A DNA stretch of 64,000 bases from assembly GCA_019914995.1 (NCBI GenBank), contig CM034136.1:3611270-3675269 (forward strand). The letters run 5' to 3'. Positions 12,762 to 22,959 of the stretch are shown in pieces; positions within the stretch are counted from its first letter, which is position 1; the number at the start of each line of letters is the position of its first letter. The translations under genes and the position numbers were made by a program. The notes beneath the pieces were generated by a model that saw nothing but the letters and a program-made list of their open reading frames with translations, had not been told where the DNA came from and did not search any database. The DNA comes from Acanthochlamys bracteata (lineage: Eukaryota; Streptophyta; Magnoliopsida; Pandanales; Velloziaceae).

Positions 12762-13217
12762 CTAAAATCCATGCACGATTGCGTTGCACTTGCATTTTAT
12801 CCAACGCAGCCCTTTGCGTAACGAAGCCTTCACCTTCCCTTCCACAGCGTACACCTTATACTTGGCAACTCTTCTTCTCCTCTTCGCTTCCGGGTCGCTG
12901 AAGCACCACGCCGATTTCTGCTTCGCCGACAAAGACGAAGACGATGAAAAAGAGTTCATTCCGCTGCTGCCAGCACGATAGTATTTATGACTATAATCAG
13001 ACCTTAACGAAGGAGAACGAGCCCGTTGAGACCGTGAAGAGGGTTGATCGATGATAACAAGGTCTTTTGATATTTGTGGTCGGATAGTTGTGGTGGTTGT
13101 GGTGAAGAAAGAAGAGTTAGGAGCTGAGCTCCGTGCCTTTCCAGAGTAGACCTCGATACGCCGGTCGGATCCGGCCGAATTGTATGCAGCGCGGAAGCTC
13201 CGGCCGGTTTCGGCCAT
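12762..13217 (-). CDS. DUF3511 family protein
   Basis: This is a single exon of 151 residues. The N-terminal half is Ser/Thr-rich with basic patches (MAETGRSFRAAYNSAG...). The C-terminal 50 residues hold the DUF3511 signature: a W-C-F-S-D-P-E motif followed by the basic R-R-R-R-V-A-K-Y-K-V-Y tract, then EGKVKASLRKGLRWIK and a terminal IVHGF. The length and C-terminal position fit this plant family, whose function is unknown. The start at 13217 matches the inverted pseudogene copy (MAKTD...), which supports it. TATAAAAA on the minus strand near 13365 lies about 150 nt upstream. A shifted frame in 13004-13225 is a shadow. Confidence 0.85.
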   Translation of the reverse strand: MAETGRSFRAAYNSAGSDRRIEVYSGKARSSAPNSSFFTTTTTTIRPQISKDLVIIDQPSSRSQRARSPSLRSDYSHKYYRAGSSGMNSFSSSSSLSAKQKSAWCFSDPEAKRRRRVAKYKVYAVEGKVKASLRKGLRWIKCKCNAIVHGF

Positions 13218-13354
13218 GTCGACAAGGCAGGCCTAATTAAGATGGGACGAGAACGAAAAAGAGAATAACTTTAAGAAAGACAGTGAGGGAAATTAAAGAG
13301 AGAAGAGGAGAGGTGCCTGTTAATTCCTTGTTTTCAGGGAAAAAAGAGGAGTGT

Positions 13355-13365
13355 TTTTTTTATAG
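13355..13365 (-). promoter_or_regulatory. Possible TATA box of the DUF3511 gene
   Basis: The minus strand reads TATAAAAAAAA here, about 140-150 nt upstream of the start codon. The flanking leader is CT-rich and is conserved in the inverted pseudogene copy. Confidence 0.45.
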
Positions 13366-13399
13366 ATAAAAAACAGCATGGAGAAGGAATTAAGCGAAG

Positions 13400-13805
13400 C
13401 TATACGAAATCTAATTGTTTCTTTTACATTTCTCTTCTTTTTTCTTTTTTTTCTTTAATTTTTTGTTGGTTTTGAGAGAAGGAGATGTGTTTGTCATATT
13501 TCATAGCTTTTATTTGTATTTAGAACTTTAATAATGAATTAATTAGAAAGGTTATACTATAATGTCTAGTTTTGTTCAAAAATTATTATAATAAATAAAA
13601 TTTTTTATTGGACAGATTAATGTATGGTCTAGTTTTTTACTTCAATTTTAAAATAATTGGCAAGATTGAAATTAGGCGCAAGGCCAAATTCATCTCGACT
13701 AATTAGTGTTGCTTAATCAACATTAGTCTCAATCCGGACCATACGATTTAATTTCAAATTCACGACCGATTGAATTCGGACCATACGATTTCTTATTAAC
13801 AGTAA
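13400..13805. other. Intergenic stretch, nothing specific seen
   Basis: AT-rich spacer between the DUF3511 promoter and the GC-rich block. The word 'gaccatacgattt' occurs twice (13738-13750 and 13778-13790). Confidence 0.35.
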
Positions 13806-14411
13806 ATGTTCGCTTCTCCCCACTCTCCCAGCTCGTTCGCTGCGCGCCGCCTCTCTACGCCCTATCCGAACCGATTTGCCGGCGATTCTCGTCGACGGAC
13901 GGTCAGGAACCTTTCTATTATCGTCCCATCTCTATCGCTTGCCTCAATTTCGCCGACCACCATCGCGGACACTGCAGTTGCTTTTTCCTTCCACGTGCGG
14001 GCACACATGCATGTCCGCGAGGCCAGCGATCGAGGCCGAGTCTTGGTAGCTGTCTATCTTCTTTCCCCCTTCTTCTATCTTCAGCTTCATCACTTCATTG
14101 CTGCTAGCACCGTCTTCGCAGTCGTCTTCTACATCTTCGTCTTCTTCCTCTTCTTCTTCTTCGGCGCAGCGTGTCCGGCTGCCGCGAGCCGAGGTTCTGC
14201 TGCATCTTCTTCTCCTTTGCGTGAGCACGCTGCAGCTGCTCCCTTCTCCATCTTCCTTATCCTTCCCGCTGAAATCGCCGTTGCTCGCAGCTGCTGCTGC
14301 TGCTCCCAAGTGAGCACGTGATAACTGCTGTGAGTTGTCTTCACCGCAGATTCGATTTCGCCTGGTACCATAATTCGCTGGAATCCAGCAGACAGGTGAC
14401 CGCGCATCACA
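13806..14411 (+). promoter_or_regulatory. GC-rich block, possible APC11 promoter and leader exon
   Basis: The block is much richer in G+C than its surroundings, with (TCT)n/(CTG)n tracts and CpG. Several frames stay open (up to 171 codons) but are low in complexity and look accidental. 'catcacag|gtgagttg' at 14411-14412 is a strong splice donor. The next acceptor followed by a recognised plus-strand gene is 'ttttgcttctcag' at 17580-17587, just before APC11. I infer a non-coding first exon and a 3.2-kb leader intron; a transcript would be needed to show it. Confidence 0.4.
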
Positions 14412-15166
14412 GGTGAGTTGCAATGTTAGTTTCATACCCTTTGAACTTGCTGTTGAACCATCTATTAATTCCTTCCATCATAAATGTTCCATCAATCAGT
14501 GATTGAAAGGTTCGTCGTTGGGGTTAAGAATCTAATTATCCCATTGTCTTGATAAGCCTTCTAAACATGCTAGCATTGGAGAAGTATTATGAATGTTGAA
14601 TGATGATTGAGTATGATGATTTTTCAAATTCAAACTTATATAAAGCAATTTAGTTATCACTACTTATAGCAATGCCCATGCCCATTTTTAGTTATCAAGC
14701 ATTGGGACTGGACTAGTTTCTTTTCTCATTTGCTTCTTTAGATTTTGACTATATGTTGACTTGGACACTTTATTGTCAATAGATTTAACACATTGAGCGT
14801 TGTGCCTAAAAATGACCCAAATAACAATATACAAACTATTGGGGCTTATTCTCTCTTTCCTTTAATTCACTAAAACCTAAAATATGATAAAGACAAACTC
14901 AAAACTAAACAAAACTTTTCAAAGAAAAAAGAAAGAAAGAAATGTAACCAAAATAATAAAATTGCATATACCTTAATTATATCTCCTTGCAGCTTTTATC
15001 TAAACAAACAACGCTCTTCTTCTTTCCCTGAAAACAAGAAATGAAGAAGCACCTTTCCTTCACTTCTTCTCTCCTTAACTATCATCTCTCATTTATGTCA
15101 TTGTCTTATTCTTCTTCTTCTATTCTCTTTTTCATTCTCTTCCCTTCTTAGGCCTGTCTTGTTGAC

Positions 15167-15633
15167 ATGGCCAAAACTGATCTGGGCTTCCATGTTGCAT
15201 GCAATGTGGTCGGAGCCTATCGGCGTATCGAGATAATCTACTTTGACAAGGCACATAGCTCGGCTCATAACTCTTCTTTCTTCACAATAAACACCACAAT
15301 TACCCATCTGCAAATATCAAAAATCCTTGTTGGCAACCCTCTTCTCGGCCTCAATGGACTCGTTCGTCTTCGTCAAGGTCTAATTATAGCCAATGTTAAA
15401 GCAATGGTGGAATGAGCTCTTATTCATGGTCTTCATCTTCGTTGATGAAACAGAAATCGGTGTGGTGCTTCAATAACGCGAAAGTAAAGAAAAGTTACCA
15501 AATTATGATGCCACAATCTAAGATTTTGCTCAAGGGCGATCAAGTTCATGTAAATGTCAATTTTCGTCTGAAGATGTTTAGAAGTTTACATGATCTTGTA
15601 AGAGGCATAAATTTATTATATGAAGTAAAGTGA
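15167..15633 (+). pseudogene. Broken inverted copy of the DUF3511 gene
   Basis: The start MAKTDLGFHVACNVVGAYRR aligns with MAETGRSFRAAYNSAGSDRR of the gene at 12762-13217. So do SSAHNSSFFT versus SSAPNSSFFT and LQISK versus PQISK. The second part, MSSYSWSSSSLMKQKSVWCF, matches MNSFSSSSSLSAKQKSAWCF in another frame. A stop (TGA at 15413-15415) and shifts separate the two parts, and the conserved C-terminal domain is lost after about 15520. The leader upstream (about 15010-15165) also matches the gene's 5' UTR, so the duplication took in promoter-proximal DNA. It lies inside the proposed APC11 leader intron. Confidence 0.8.
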
Positions 15634-15639
15634 AAAATT

Positions 15640-17590
15640 TACGTCAATTCTCTATTTGGTTTAGAAATCTTGGTATCAAATTGAAGAGTATCAAGATGAA
15701 TAATTGTCCTAGATATGGATGGAACTAATCGACGTTAAAATCTTATTAATATTTCCGTCACGAATTGTATTAGCTCTTATTGTCCAAGACATGCTAAGTA
15801 TCAGTTAAATAGTTGATAGTTAGAGTCTATGTCAATTATGTGTAACTTAGAGGACCTAAATGAAAAAAAAAAGAGAGAAGAAACGATGAGCGAATCAGAT
15901 GAAAAGACATGGAGATTCCTTCGTATCTTGGTTTCTTGATCACCATCATGGTTTCCACCCGCCCACTGCAAAGCCTCTCCAACCTCTTTTTTCTCTCTTA
16001 AAACTGAAGTCTAAACCGTCAACTTTAAAATACTGGCTTGCTGATCCGACCCCCTTCTTGTCGTTTCCCCTTCAAACCTCAAGATCTAAATCTGGAAACT
16101 ATTTGAGCATAAGAACATCTAGAAGCTGAAGAGCAAATTGAAGTTTGAGAAGGTGAAAGGAGCAGGGCTCTTTATAATAAACTGCGTGAGAATGTCTGTC
16201 TTTGTGATCAGTATTAAATCATCGGTTTATGAATGTTGGTGACGAGTTCAGTTTTTTCAGACAAACTTTACTTTTGATGAGGATTTTAGTGAAGTAAAAG
16301 ATTTAGGAAGACAGGCTCATGATTTTGTTTTCTAAATTAAACTAGAGGAAGACTTTAGGTGATGTATCGAGTGAGTTCAAGCAAACTTATTCTCTATAAA
16401 CATCTGATTTACTAGCTGAGAGTATTAAGATCCTTGGTATTTAAATGGGCGCGAGATTATGATGAGTGTATGAATGTTGAGGCACAAGCTTAGGGCTAAA
16501 GTTTTCTCTTCCGTATGTCTCTTGTGATTAATTAGAGGTCAGTTGTTAAGAAAGGGTGAAAGATTAACTCTTTGTTGCTATATAATTCAAGTATCTTGAT
16601 GGAGTTGGATTTAATGTAAATTTCTGATTTTGGGAACAAGGAAATTGTTACTCATGTTGGGAGTGTTTAGATTTATAGAAACTGTGCAGAAGTGAGAAGT
16701 ACACTATGTTGAGGTAGATGTTTATATAACTTGTTGAGAAGCATCATGTGAGCATGCTGCCTAATTTCTAGAAATTTTTTGTAATATGGAAGTTATTTGG
16801 AAAACAAAGAAAGTGCTAAGATGACAATGTCAATGACAGAATGGATTTGTGTAATTAAGTAACGATTCACATTGTTTGATATATGAGTAATTGGGGTTTG
16901 AAATTCATGAATTTATAATTTGGCAATAACATTTATGTACTCATGAACAGGTGTTTCATTGGGTCAAAGTACTTTTTTATGTATTCCTGCACTGCTCCAA
17001 GTATAGATTCAAAAGAGCAAGTGGTTAGGGTGGTATACCTTTTGGAGTCATTTGGAAGTTGGTGTAGGAGATGCTTACGATTGAATGCCTTCCCACTAAA
17101 CCTCTGAGCACCCATACTCACATTAGAGGTTTATGAAAAACTTGCCAAGTATCCAGATTTACAATTTAGTTATATTCTCGTTCATTCTCTGTTTACTGGA
17201 TCTCTTTCCTAGTAAGGTGAGTATTAATCGTCACTTGGTTTTCTGCTAGTTTGTTTTCCTCTCACTTAGCACCCTTCCATCGTAGAGGTGACATGCAGAT
17301 ACCAATGTTTTTTCTCTTTAAGTTTCTTGGGCTATAGCTTCTACTAAAGTTATATTTGCGTATGCTTCCCAGTGATGGCATCCAAAGTTAGTTATAGAAT
17401 AACATGGAAGTCATATCTCCTCCTTAGAATGTGAAGCTTAATGTAGTTGTTGAATTTGGAAATTGGTTGCTATTGAATCTTGAACCAATTAGTCCAAACG
17501 CCCATATTATATTGCAGCAAATTCCAACTTTTGAAATTAACATATCAGCCATGAAACTAGCTAAAGCAGTTATCTTTTGCTTCTCAGCTA
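15640..17590 (+). other. Rest of the region upstream of APC11
   Basis: No gene is seen. 15890-16140 has a richer composition with a CT-rich middle, which could be an alternative APC11 leader exon. The rest is ordinary AT-rich intron-like sequence. Confidence 0.3.
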
Positions 17591-17595
17591 GGAAA

Positions 17596-17850
17596 ATGAA
17601 GGTGAAAATACTTCAGTGGCATGCTGTTGCTTCTTGGACATGGGATGCTCAGGATGAGACTTGTGGAATCTGTAGAATGGCGTTTGATGGCTGTTGTCCT
17701 GATTGTAAATATCCTGGTGATGATTGTCCACTAATTTGGGGTGCTTGTAACCATGCTTTTCATCTTCACTGCATACTGAAGTGGGTCAGTTCACAGACTC
17801 CCCAACCTCATTGCCCAATGTGCCGCAGAGAGTGGCAGTTCAAAGCCTGA
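17596..17850 (+). CDS. APC11: Anaphase-promoting complex subunit 11 (RING-H2)
   Basis: An uninterrupted 84-residue frame begins MKVKILQWHAVASWTWDAQD and ends CPMCRREWQFKA, nearly the whole sequence known for plant APC11. The RING-H2 ligands are visible: the C-G-I-C pair, the C-C-P-D-C pair typical of APC11, then C-P-L-I-W-G-A-C, N-H-A-F-H-L-H-C and H-C-P-M-C. By family it is the catalytic RING subunit of the APC/C ubiquitin ligase, which binds the E2 together with the APC2 cullin and marks cyclins and securin for proteasomal degradation in the nucleus. The frame is open upstream to 17431, but the family start is at 17596, directly after a likely acceptor (ttttgcttctcag). The coding part has no intron. 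Confidence 0.95.
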   Translation: MKVKILQWHAVASWTWDAQDETCGICRMAFDGCCPDCKYPGDDCPLIWGACNHAFHLHCILKWVSSQTPQPHCPMCRREWQFKA

Positions 17851-18934
17851 GGGGACACTAGCTTCATTGCTTCATAGCTCCAGTTTGATGCTCTGAATCT
17901 CTGAAGTACTTACATGTTGAAGTTGAACCTACTTGCAAAAATTTTCAAATATGCTACCTGTTATTTGTCATAGAATTCGAGCTTTTAAAATACGCTGAAG
18001 TCATGTTGGTCCTTATTAGAACTTCTGATGCTATCTCACATACTATGATGGTTATCCCCATCATGTTTCTACATTTAGGAGTTTGTTTTTAAATCTCAAG
18101 TTTTAATTTGTAGAACTGATAATTGACTTGAAGTACTCTTGCCCTTATTATGGAGCTTCAAGGTCTATCCTGCAAATTTCGAAGTAGCAAATGCAATATT
18201 TCATAAGCAAATGGGTAATAGTGGTCGTGTACAATTGATGCGATTCCCAGTACTGATCCTGATTGTACTGCCTCTTGTTGTACTGTACTTTTTCACCAAA
18301 CTCCTGCTAGGTGCTCTCTCATGTTTTCTTCCTAGTACTAGTAAATATGGTGAAATTAACCATAAGGAGAACAAGAAAAGATTCAAGAGCGAGTGGATAC
18401 TCCATTTCTTACATGACTGAACAGAATGCGTATGCTCATATTGCTGGTAGCTCGCATTCCTTTGTTTTTGGCTATTACAATCCAAGTTTTCCTCAGTTTA
18501 ATTTGCATGTACAGTGTGTAATTAATGGTAACGGGGACTACAAGTTTCTTTTCAAGACTCCAAATTGAAACTTCGGTAATGATTGTCATCCAATATATTT
18601 GCTAGAGAAGTTTAGTGAAGCAGAACCGAGGGATTATATGGATGGTGAATTGGTTGATCATGCAGAAGTTGATGCAAAACCTCCTAGCAACAATAAAATT
18701 TCCAGTTGGGTACCTGTTCATAGTGAGATTGTATTTAGGAAATGGATGGATGTGTAAAGATTTCTGGAAATACACTTGTTCCAAATCTTTTTCGATCTTC
18801 TGTTTTTTTTTGTTGTACCTCTCGCATTATCTGCATTACTACAATAATGTCGATGTAGATTCTCTCAAATTGGGAGGCAACACAATGTTTGAGCAAACAT
18901 GCAACCCTTCGTTCCTTGAGCAAAGCTTTGCTAG
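17851..18934 (+). other. APC11 3' UTR and downstream spacer
   Basis: The sequence stays of moderate composition, and several 60-108-codon frames overlap on both strands at 18139-18941. None shows a recognisable domain, and they shadow each other, so I do not call a gene. APC11 3' UTR probably covers the first few hundred bases. Confidence 0.35.
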
Positions 18935-18937
18935 CTT

Positions 18938-19112
18938 ATAAAAAAAAAATTTTTTTAAATAAAAAATATTTTGTTTTTTTGAAAAATAAGTTTATTTTTT
19001 TATTTTTAATATGTAATAAAAAATCTCACTATGTATAATTTTTTTATACTTTTTAAATTTTTAAATAATTATAAAATATATATTAAAAATTAAAAAAAAG
19101 TGTCTGGAAAAC
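18938..19112. mobile_element. AT-rich Tourist-like MITE (family T), worn copy
   Basis: Blocks 'aaaaaatattttg', 'ataagtttatttttttattttt' and 'ttaaatttttaaataatt' match other family T copies. The ends are not clear. Confidence 0.35.
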
Positions 19113-20275
19113 GTAATCTGAAACGCTAAAAGTTTAACTGGTTGTTTTGTCAGTACAACGTTTTGTGGCTGACAGTAAGACGTTCTTCTTTTACTTTTTT
19201 TTTTGCGCCCTCTTTGTGCACATTCCATAATCTATACGATTGTTATGCTCTTTCCTTAGAGTGTCGAAATAAGTCGAAAATTTTTTAAAATTGGACTTTA
19301 ACTAGCAAATTTATGAAAGTTGGACTTAAAGTAACTTTTGTATATAATAATTTTGATTTTAATTTGAAAACCAAAAATAGAGCTCCACAGGAAAGAATGC
19401 CTCTCCTTCAGCTGTTGAACTTTAAGGAAATCACATATACAATTATGGTTGTTAAAATTCAAATAAACTATTAAAATCTTACGATTTAATATTTTTATAT
19501 TAACAAAATGATCATACTTGATATAAGATTCGGATCTTTATTTCTAAAACGTAAGATTTCAATCTTACGATTTCAGTTTATAAAAATTTTCATGAATCAA
19601 AAAAGCTCTTAAAAATTTTGAGCAAAACTAGAATAGTTAGAAAAAATTTGTTGTTCGTGTGTAGTGAGTGCGGTGGTGTTTAGTTATTCTTTGAGAGATT
19701 TGTTATGAAAGCATAAAATTATTCTATGTGGTGATATTTTTAAATTTTTTCTCTTTATTTTGAGGTGATGAGGACGATTACTTGACATCTAATTATTTTA
19801 CGTAATAAATTAGATTTTCTAAATATAGGTATAATTATATAAATGTGAACTTATAAAATAATTATATAATCTATAAAAAGATTGTGATTGTGAACTAAAT
19901 AAAATATAAAAAATTATTAATGATATAGTTTATCCGAACCATAAACACAATATTTTTAATTTATTACAATAAGATAAAATATAAAAAAATTATGTTTTAA
20001 ATTTTTGAATTTTTAATTCATACTATCTAAATTTAAAAAATATTAAATATTTTATAAAAAAATTATTAATAAGTAAAATTTTATAATTTTATTTAAAAAT
20101 TTAATTTTATGATCTTATACAAGCGAAATAATTCTACATAAAATTTAGTATCATGATCTTTTCTTTTGACCAATATATAAACAACTGAAAAAGAAAAAAA
20201 ATGAGGTTGAATTAAGAAGTAACAGATTCGAACAAAAACAAGAAAAGAAATGCCATTACTGAAAAATAGAAAAAT
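19113..20275. other. AT-rich intergenic DNA
   Basis: No gene is seen. 19480-19590 holds three spaced copies of 'cttacgattt/gtaagattt', perhaps a worn inverted repeat. The rest has no recognisable feature. Confidence 0.35.
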
Positions 20276-20405
20276 CTAAAGAAGAAAAAAAAACGTCAAA
20301 CACAAGAGAAGACACTTCCTGCAATTAAGTTGACACGTTAAACAATGGAATTCAAGCTCATTCTTCTTCTTCTTTCTCCTGCTCGAAGGAGTTCTTCCTT
20401 GCACC

Positions 20406-21047
20406 CTACTGTACTCTCTGCAACCTGATCTGCTCGTAAAACCTAGCGATAAATTCCTCCGCCTGCAAGTCAATAAGGTTCGGCGACCCGTCACCTTCTT
20501 CTTCTTCTTCGTCTTCTTCTCCGTCCTCTTCAGCTTCATCAACGTCAGGAACCCTGAGATTCTCAGCCGACGCGTAACGACTCATCCCATCATACGAAGA
20601 CGAAGATGACGAAGGGAACGAAGCTGCTGGCGACGGAGGACGCAACAGAACGTCATGGAAGGGCTGATCTGGAGAAGGCGGAGGTGGAGGCAGAGGCAAG
20701 CGTGGCGGGGAGTCGATGATCTGCGGCGGTTGTGCATGAAGCGGCCGAACTCCGCCAAGCAAACTCCTCCAGAGACCGATCTGCTCTTGGCGGTTGGCTA
20801 TTACGTCAGTTTCCAATGAAGAAACCTTGTTGGATTTTCCCTTGGATTTCCGGTGTGCCATGAAATATGCAGCACGGAAAACGGCCAGAGTTCTGCTGCG
20901 CTTCTTGGGAAGTTTTGATGGCGCCAGAGGTTCCGCCATCGACGACGGTAAAGGCAAGCTCATGTTCTCCTTCTTCTTCCTCTCTACTCTCTCCTCTTGG
21001 GCACTGCTATTTGGAGTCTCCGACGAAAAGAGAAAGGAGGCCATCAT
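20406..21047 (-). CDS. DUF761 (cotton-fibre-type) protein 1
   Basis: This is a single exon of up to 213 residues. The last 17 residues, EEFIARFYEQIRLQRVQ, are the DUF761 signature. The middle is proline-rich (LPLPPPPPSP), then Ser-rich, then acidic (EEDGEEDEEEEEGDG). The N-terminal part has a basic K-K-R-S-R segment followed by FRAAYFMAHRKSKG. By family these are plant proteins of unknown function named after cotton fibre expressed proteins. The start could also be an internal methionine (MSLPL or MAEPL, residues 29 and 37). The distance to the TATA box at 21142-21155 supports the first methionine. A paralogue lies 1.2 kb upstream on the same strand. Confidence 0.8.
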   Translation of the reverse strand: MMASFLFSSETPNSSAQEERVERKKKENMSLPLPSSMAEPLAPSKLPKKRSRTLAVFRAAYFMAHRKSKGKSNKVSSLETDVIANRQEQIGLWRSLLGGVRPLHAQPPQIIDSPPRLPLPPPPPSPDQPFHDVLLRPPSPAASFPSSSSSSYDGMSRYASAENLRVPDVDEAEEDGEEDEEEEEGDGSPNLIDLQAEEFIARFYEQIRLQRVQ

Positions 21048-21141
21048 TGGCTGGAGGTAGCTAGATTTAGTTAATTTTTCACCTTAATATTAGTCTCTAG
21101 TCTCTCTCTCTCTCTGAAAGGGGTTGTTAATTTGTTTCAAT

Positions 21142-21155
21142 GTGTTTATATATAG
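21142..21155 (-). promoter_or_regulatory. TATA block of DUF761 gene 1
   Basis: On the minus strand it reads CTATATATAAACAC, 95 nt upstream of the start codon. The identical 14 bases lie 94 nt upstream of the second DUF761 gene. Confidence 0.7.
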
Positions 21156-21374
21156 TAACATGTGTATGTGTAATTAGGAAGAAGCATTGAAGATTGAAGA
21201 AGAAAGAAACTTTTGTTTCGGTTTGTTCTGTTTTGTTTTGTTTTGTTTTGGAAGAGTTTATAACTTTTGTAACGGATTGTGGAGTTCCGGTTTCTCCGTG
21301 CTAGCTAGCTTGAACCAGTCGTGAAGAATATACCAATATTCCTTAATAACGGTTTAATGCATGCTAGCTCTCCA

Positions 21375-21620
21375 GGCCATATTTGGAGAGCGTTTTTTTC
21401 AAACTTTTTATTTTACTTTTTCTAATAAAATTTTTAAATATTTTTAAAAATTATTTAAAAAAATTTTAATGCTACAAAAAAACTCTACGTCACCAAAATT
21501 TTTTATTAATTATTTTTATTATATTTTCTGAAATAAAAAAATAAAAACTTATTTTTAAAAATTTCTTTAAATATTTACTTTTTTTCAAAAATTCTTTTTC
21601 AATTATCACTCCCTTGTTCA
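21375..21620. mobile_element. AT-rich Tourist-like MITE (family T), between the DUF761 genes
   Basis: The left end is ggccatatttggagagcg and the right end inverts to 'aagggagtgataattgaaaaag', matching the element at 42558-42806. No coding frame. It separates the two DUF761 genes. Confidence 0.65.
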
Positions 21621-22287
21621 TAACAGTGAAGGTGAACCAGTTAGACGCCAACATTACCAGCTCTTGGAGTTAGCTGTTGATTGGCTGTAGTGTTCGTTCA
21701 TGGTTGTAGTTAGTTCTTCTTGGAAACATATATTTCACAAGTTAGGAATAAGAAGAAAACATTAAATGGCATGTTTGAGACGCAAAACACATAATATAAG
21801 AATTCCTATCATGTCAATGGCTAGAACAGTTACATTTCAGGAATGAGACTTTAAGTAGTGAGAAGATCGATTTAAAAGTTATCTTTTAAGGTTCATTTAT
21901 AGATGAACTCTACTATATATAATTTTTATAATATCTAACTGGTTTAAGTTTTAATTTAAAAGTTGAAAGTACAAATTTTTAGTTAGGACGGAGTCGTCTT
22001 ATGAATTCGAAACTCTGACTTAATCATTCGTTATACTTAAAAAGAAATGATGTATCATCAACAGAAGCTTCAACTATTCATATATATATGTTTGCTCAAA
22101 AAAATTTCTCATAGGCAAATATCGTTTTCGTGTACAAACTACAAAGAACGAAAGAATGTCATATAAAAAACAACAGAAGTAACAATTCCAGGGGGGAAAA
22201 AATCCGAACAAGTACTCTACAGAATCAAATTAAACTCAAAAGCTATTATTCATCATATGGATCGTATATTATCTCTGAACCAATTGC

Positions 22288-22821
22288 TCAATCTGTTCCT
22301 CTCTGTAGCATCTCATTGAACTGCAACAAAGAAATCTGTCTCTGCAACTTAATATGCTCATAAAACTTTGCAATGAACTCTTCTGCCTTCGCATCTACCT
22401 CATTGTTCGTCACAGTCTTTCCATTTTCTTGTTCATCATCACTACTCGGTCGATCATCGTTCTCTTCTTCTTCTACTACTACTTGCCTTGGCGCGCTCGC
22501 CAAGAACTGGCTCGTCGCGTTGAAATAATCACAATCATCATCGTCGAAGCTTGTTTGAGGATTGATGCATGGAATAAGCATCTGCATTGGCGTACGCCGG
22601 TGCATCTTGAAATGGAAGACGGGCGTTTCAGCGAACGACATCTCGCGTTCGAAGTACGCACCGCCTGAGCTACGGAGACTTAATTTGGTTGTGTGGAATC
22701 GGAGGCCGATTAGGATGTGGCGCTTCAACGCGCCGCCTTTTCCCGCCCATAGTAGCGCCAGACGAAGCAGATGTCGCGCTCTGTTGCTCAATGCTGTCGT
22801 GTTCTTCTTTGCCGGAGCCAT
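22288..22821 (-). CDS. DUF761 (cotton-fibre-type) protein 2
   Basis: This is a single exon of 177 residues. Near the C-terminus AEEFIAKFYEHIKLQRQIS matches the DUF761 signature and the sequence of protein 1 (EEFIARFYEQIRLQR); here 20 further residues follow. The N-terminus is basic (MAPAKKNTTALSNRARHLLR), followed by a hydrophobic LALLWAG segment. The middle is acidic and Ser-rich. It probably arose with gene 1 by tandem duplication followed by strong divergence outside the C-terminus. Function is unknown. Confidence 0.82.
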   Translation of the reverse strand: MAPAKKNTTALSNRARHLLRLALLWAGKGGALKRHILIGLRFHTTKLSLRSSGGAYFEREMSFAETPVFHFKMHRRTPMQMLIPCINPQTSFDDDDCDYFNATSQFLASAPRQVVVEEEENDDRPSSDDEQENGKTVTNNEVDAKAEEFIAKFYEHIKLQRQISLLQFNEMLQRGTD

Positions 22822-22914
22822 TACAAATCAACTCAGAACTATTGTTGCTTGCGTTGAATTGAATGAAGTTGTTGATTGTTTTGGTTTGTGTTGGAGTGAA
22901 TCAAGGAATACTTG

Positions 22915-22928
22915 GTGTTTATATATAG
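22915..22928 (-). promoter_or_regulatory. TATA block of DUF761 gene 2
   Basis: The minus strand reads CTATATATAAACAC, 94 nt upstream of the start codon, identical to the block of gene 1. Confidence 0.72.
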
Positions 22929-22959
22929 AAGAAACTAAAGGGGTACTTATTAATAATTA

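Noticed and set aside
13806-14435. Long open frames on both strands in the GC-rich block (163 and 171 codons)
   Set aside because: They overlap antisense, consist of Ser/Ala/Phe or Glu-rich runs made by triplet tracts, and show no domain. The block is better explained as a leader or promoter.
18139-18941. Group of 60-108-codon frames downstream of APC11
   Set aside because: They overlap in both directions, have no known domain and no splice or promoter context that favours one of them.
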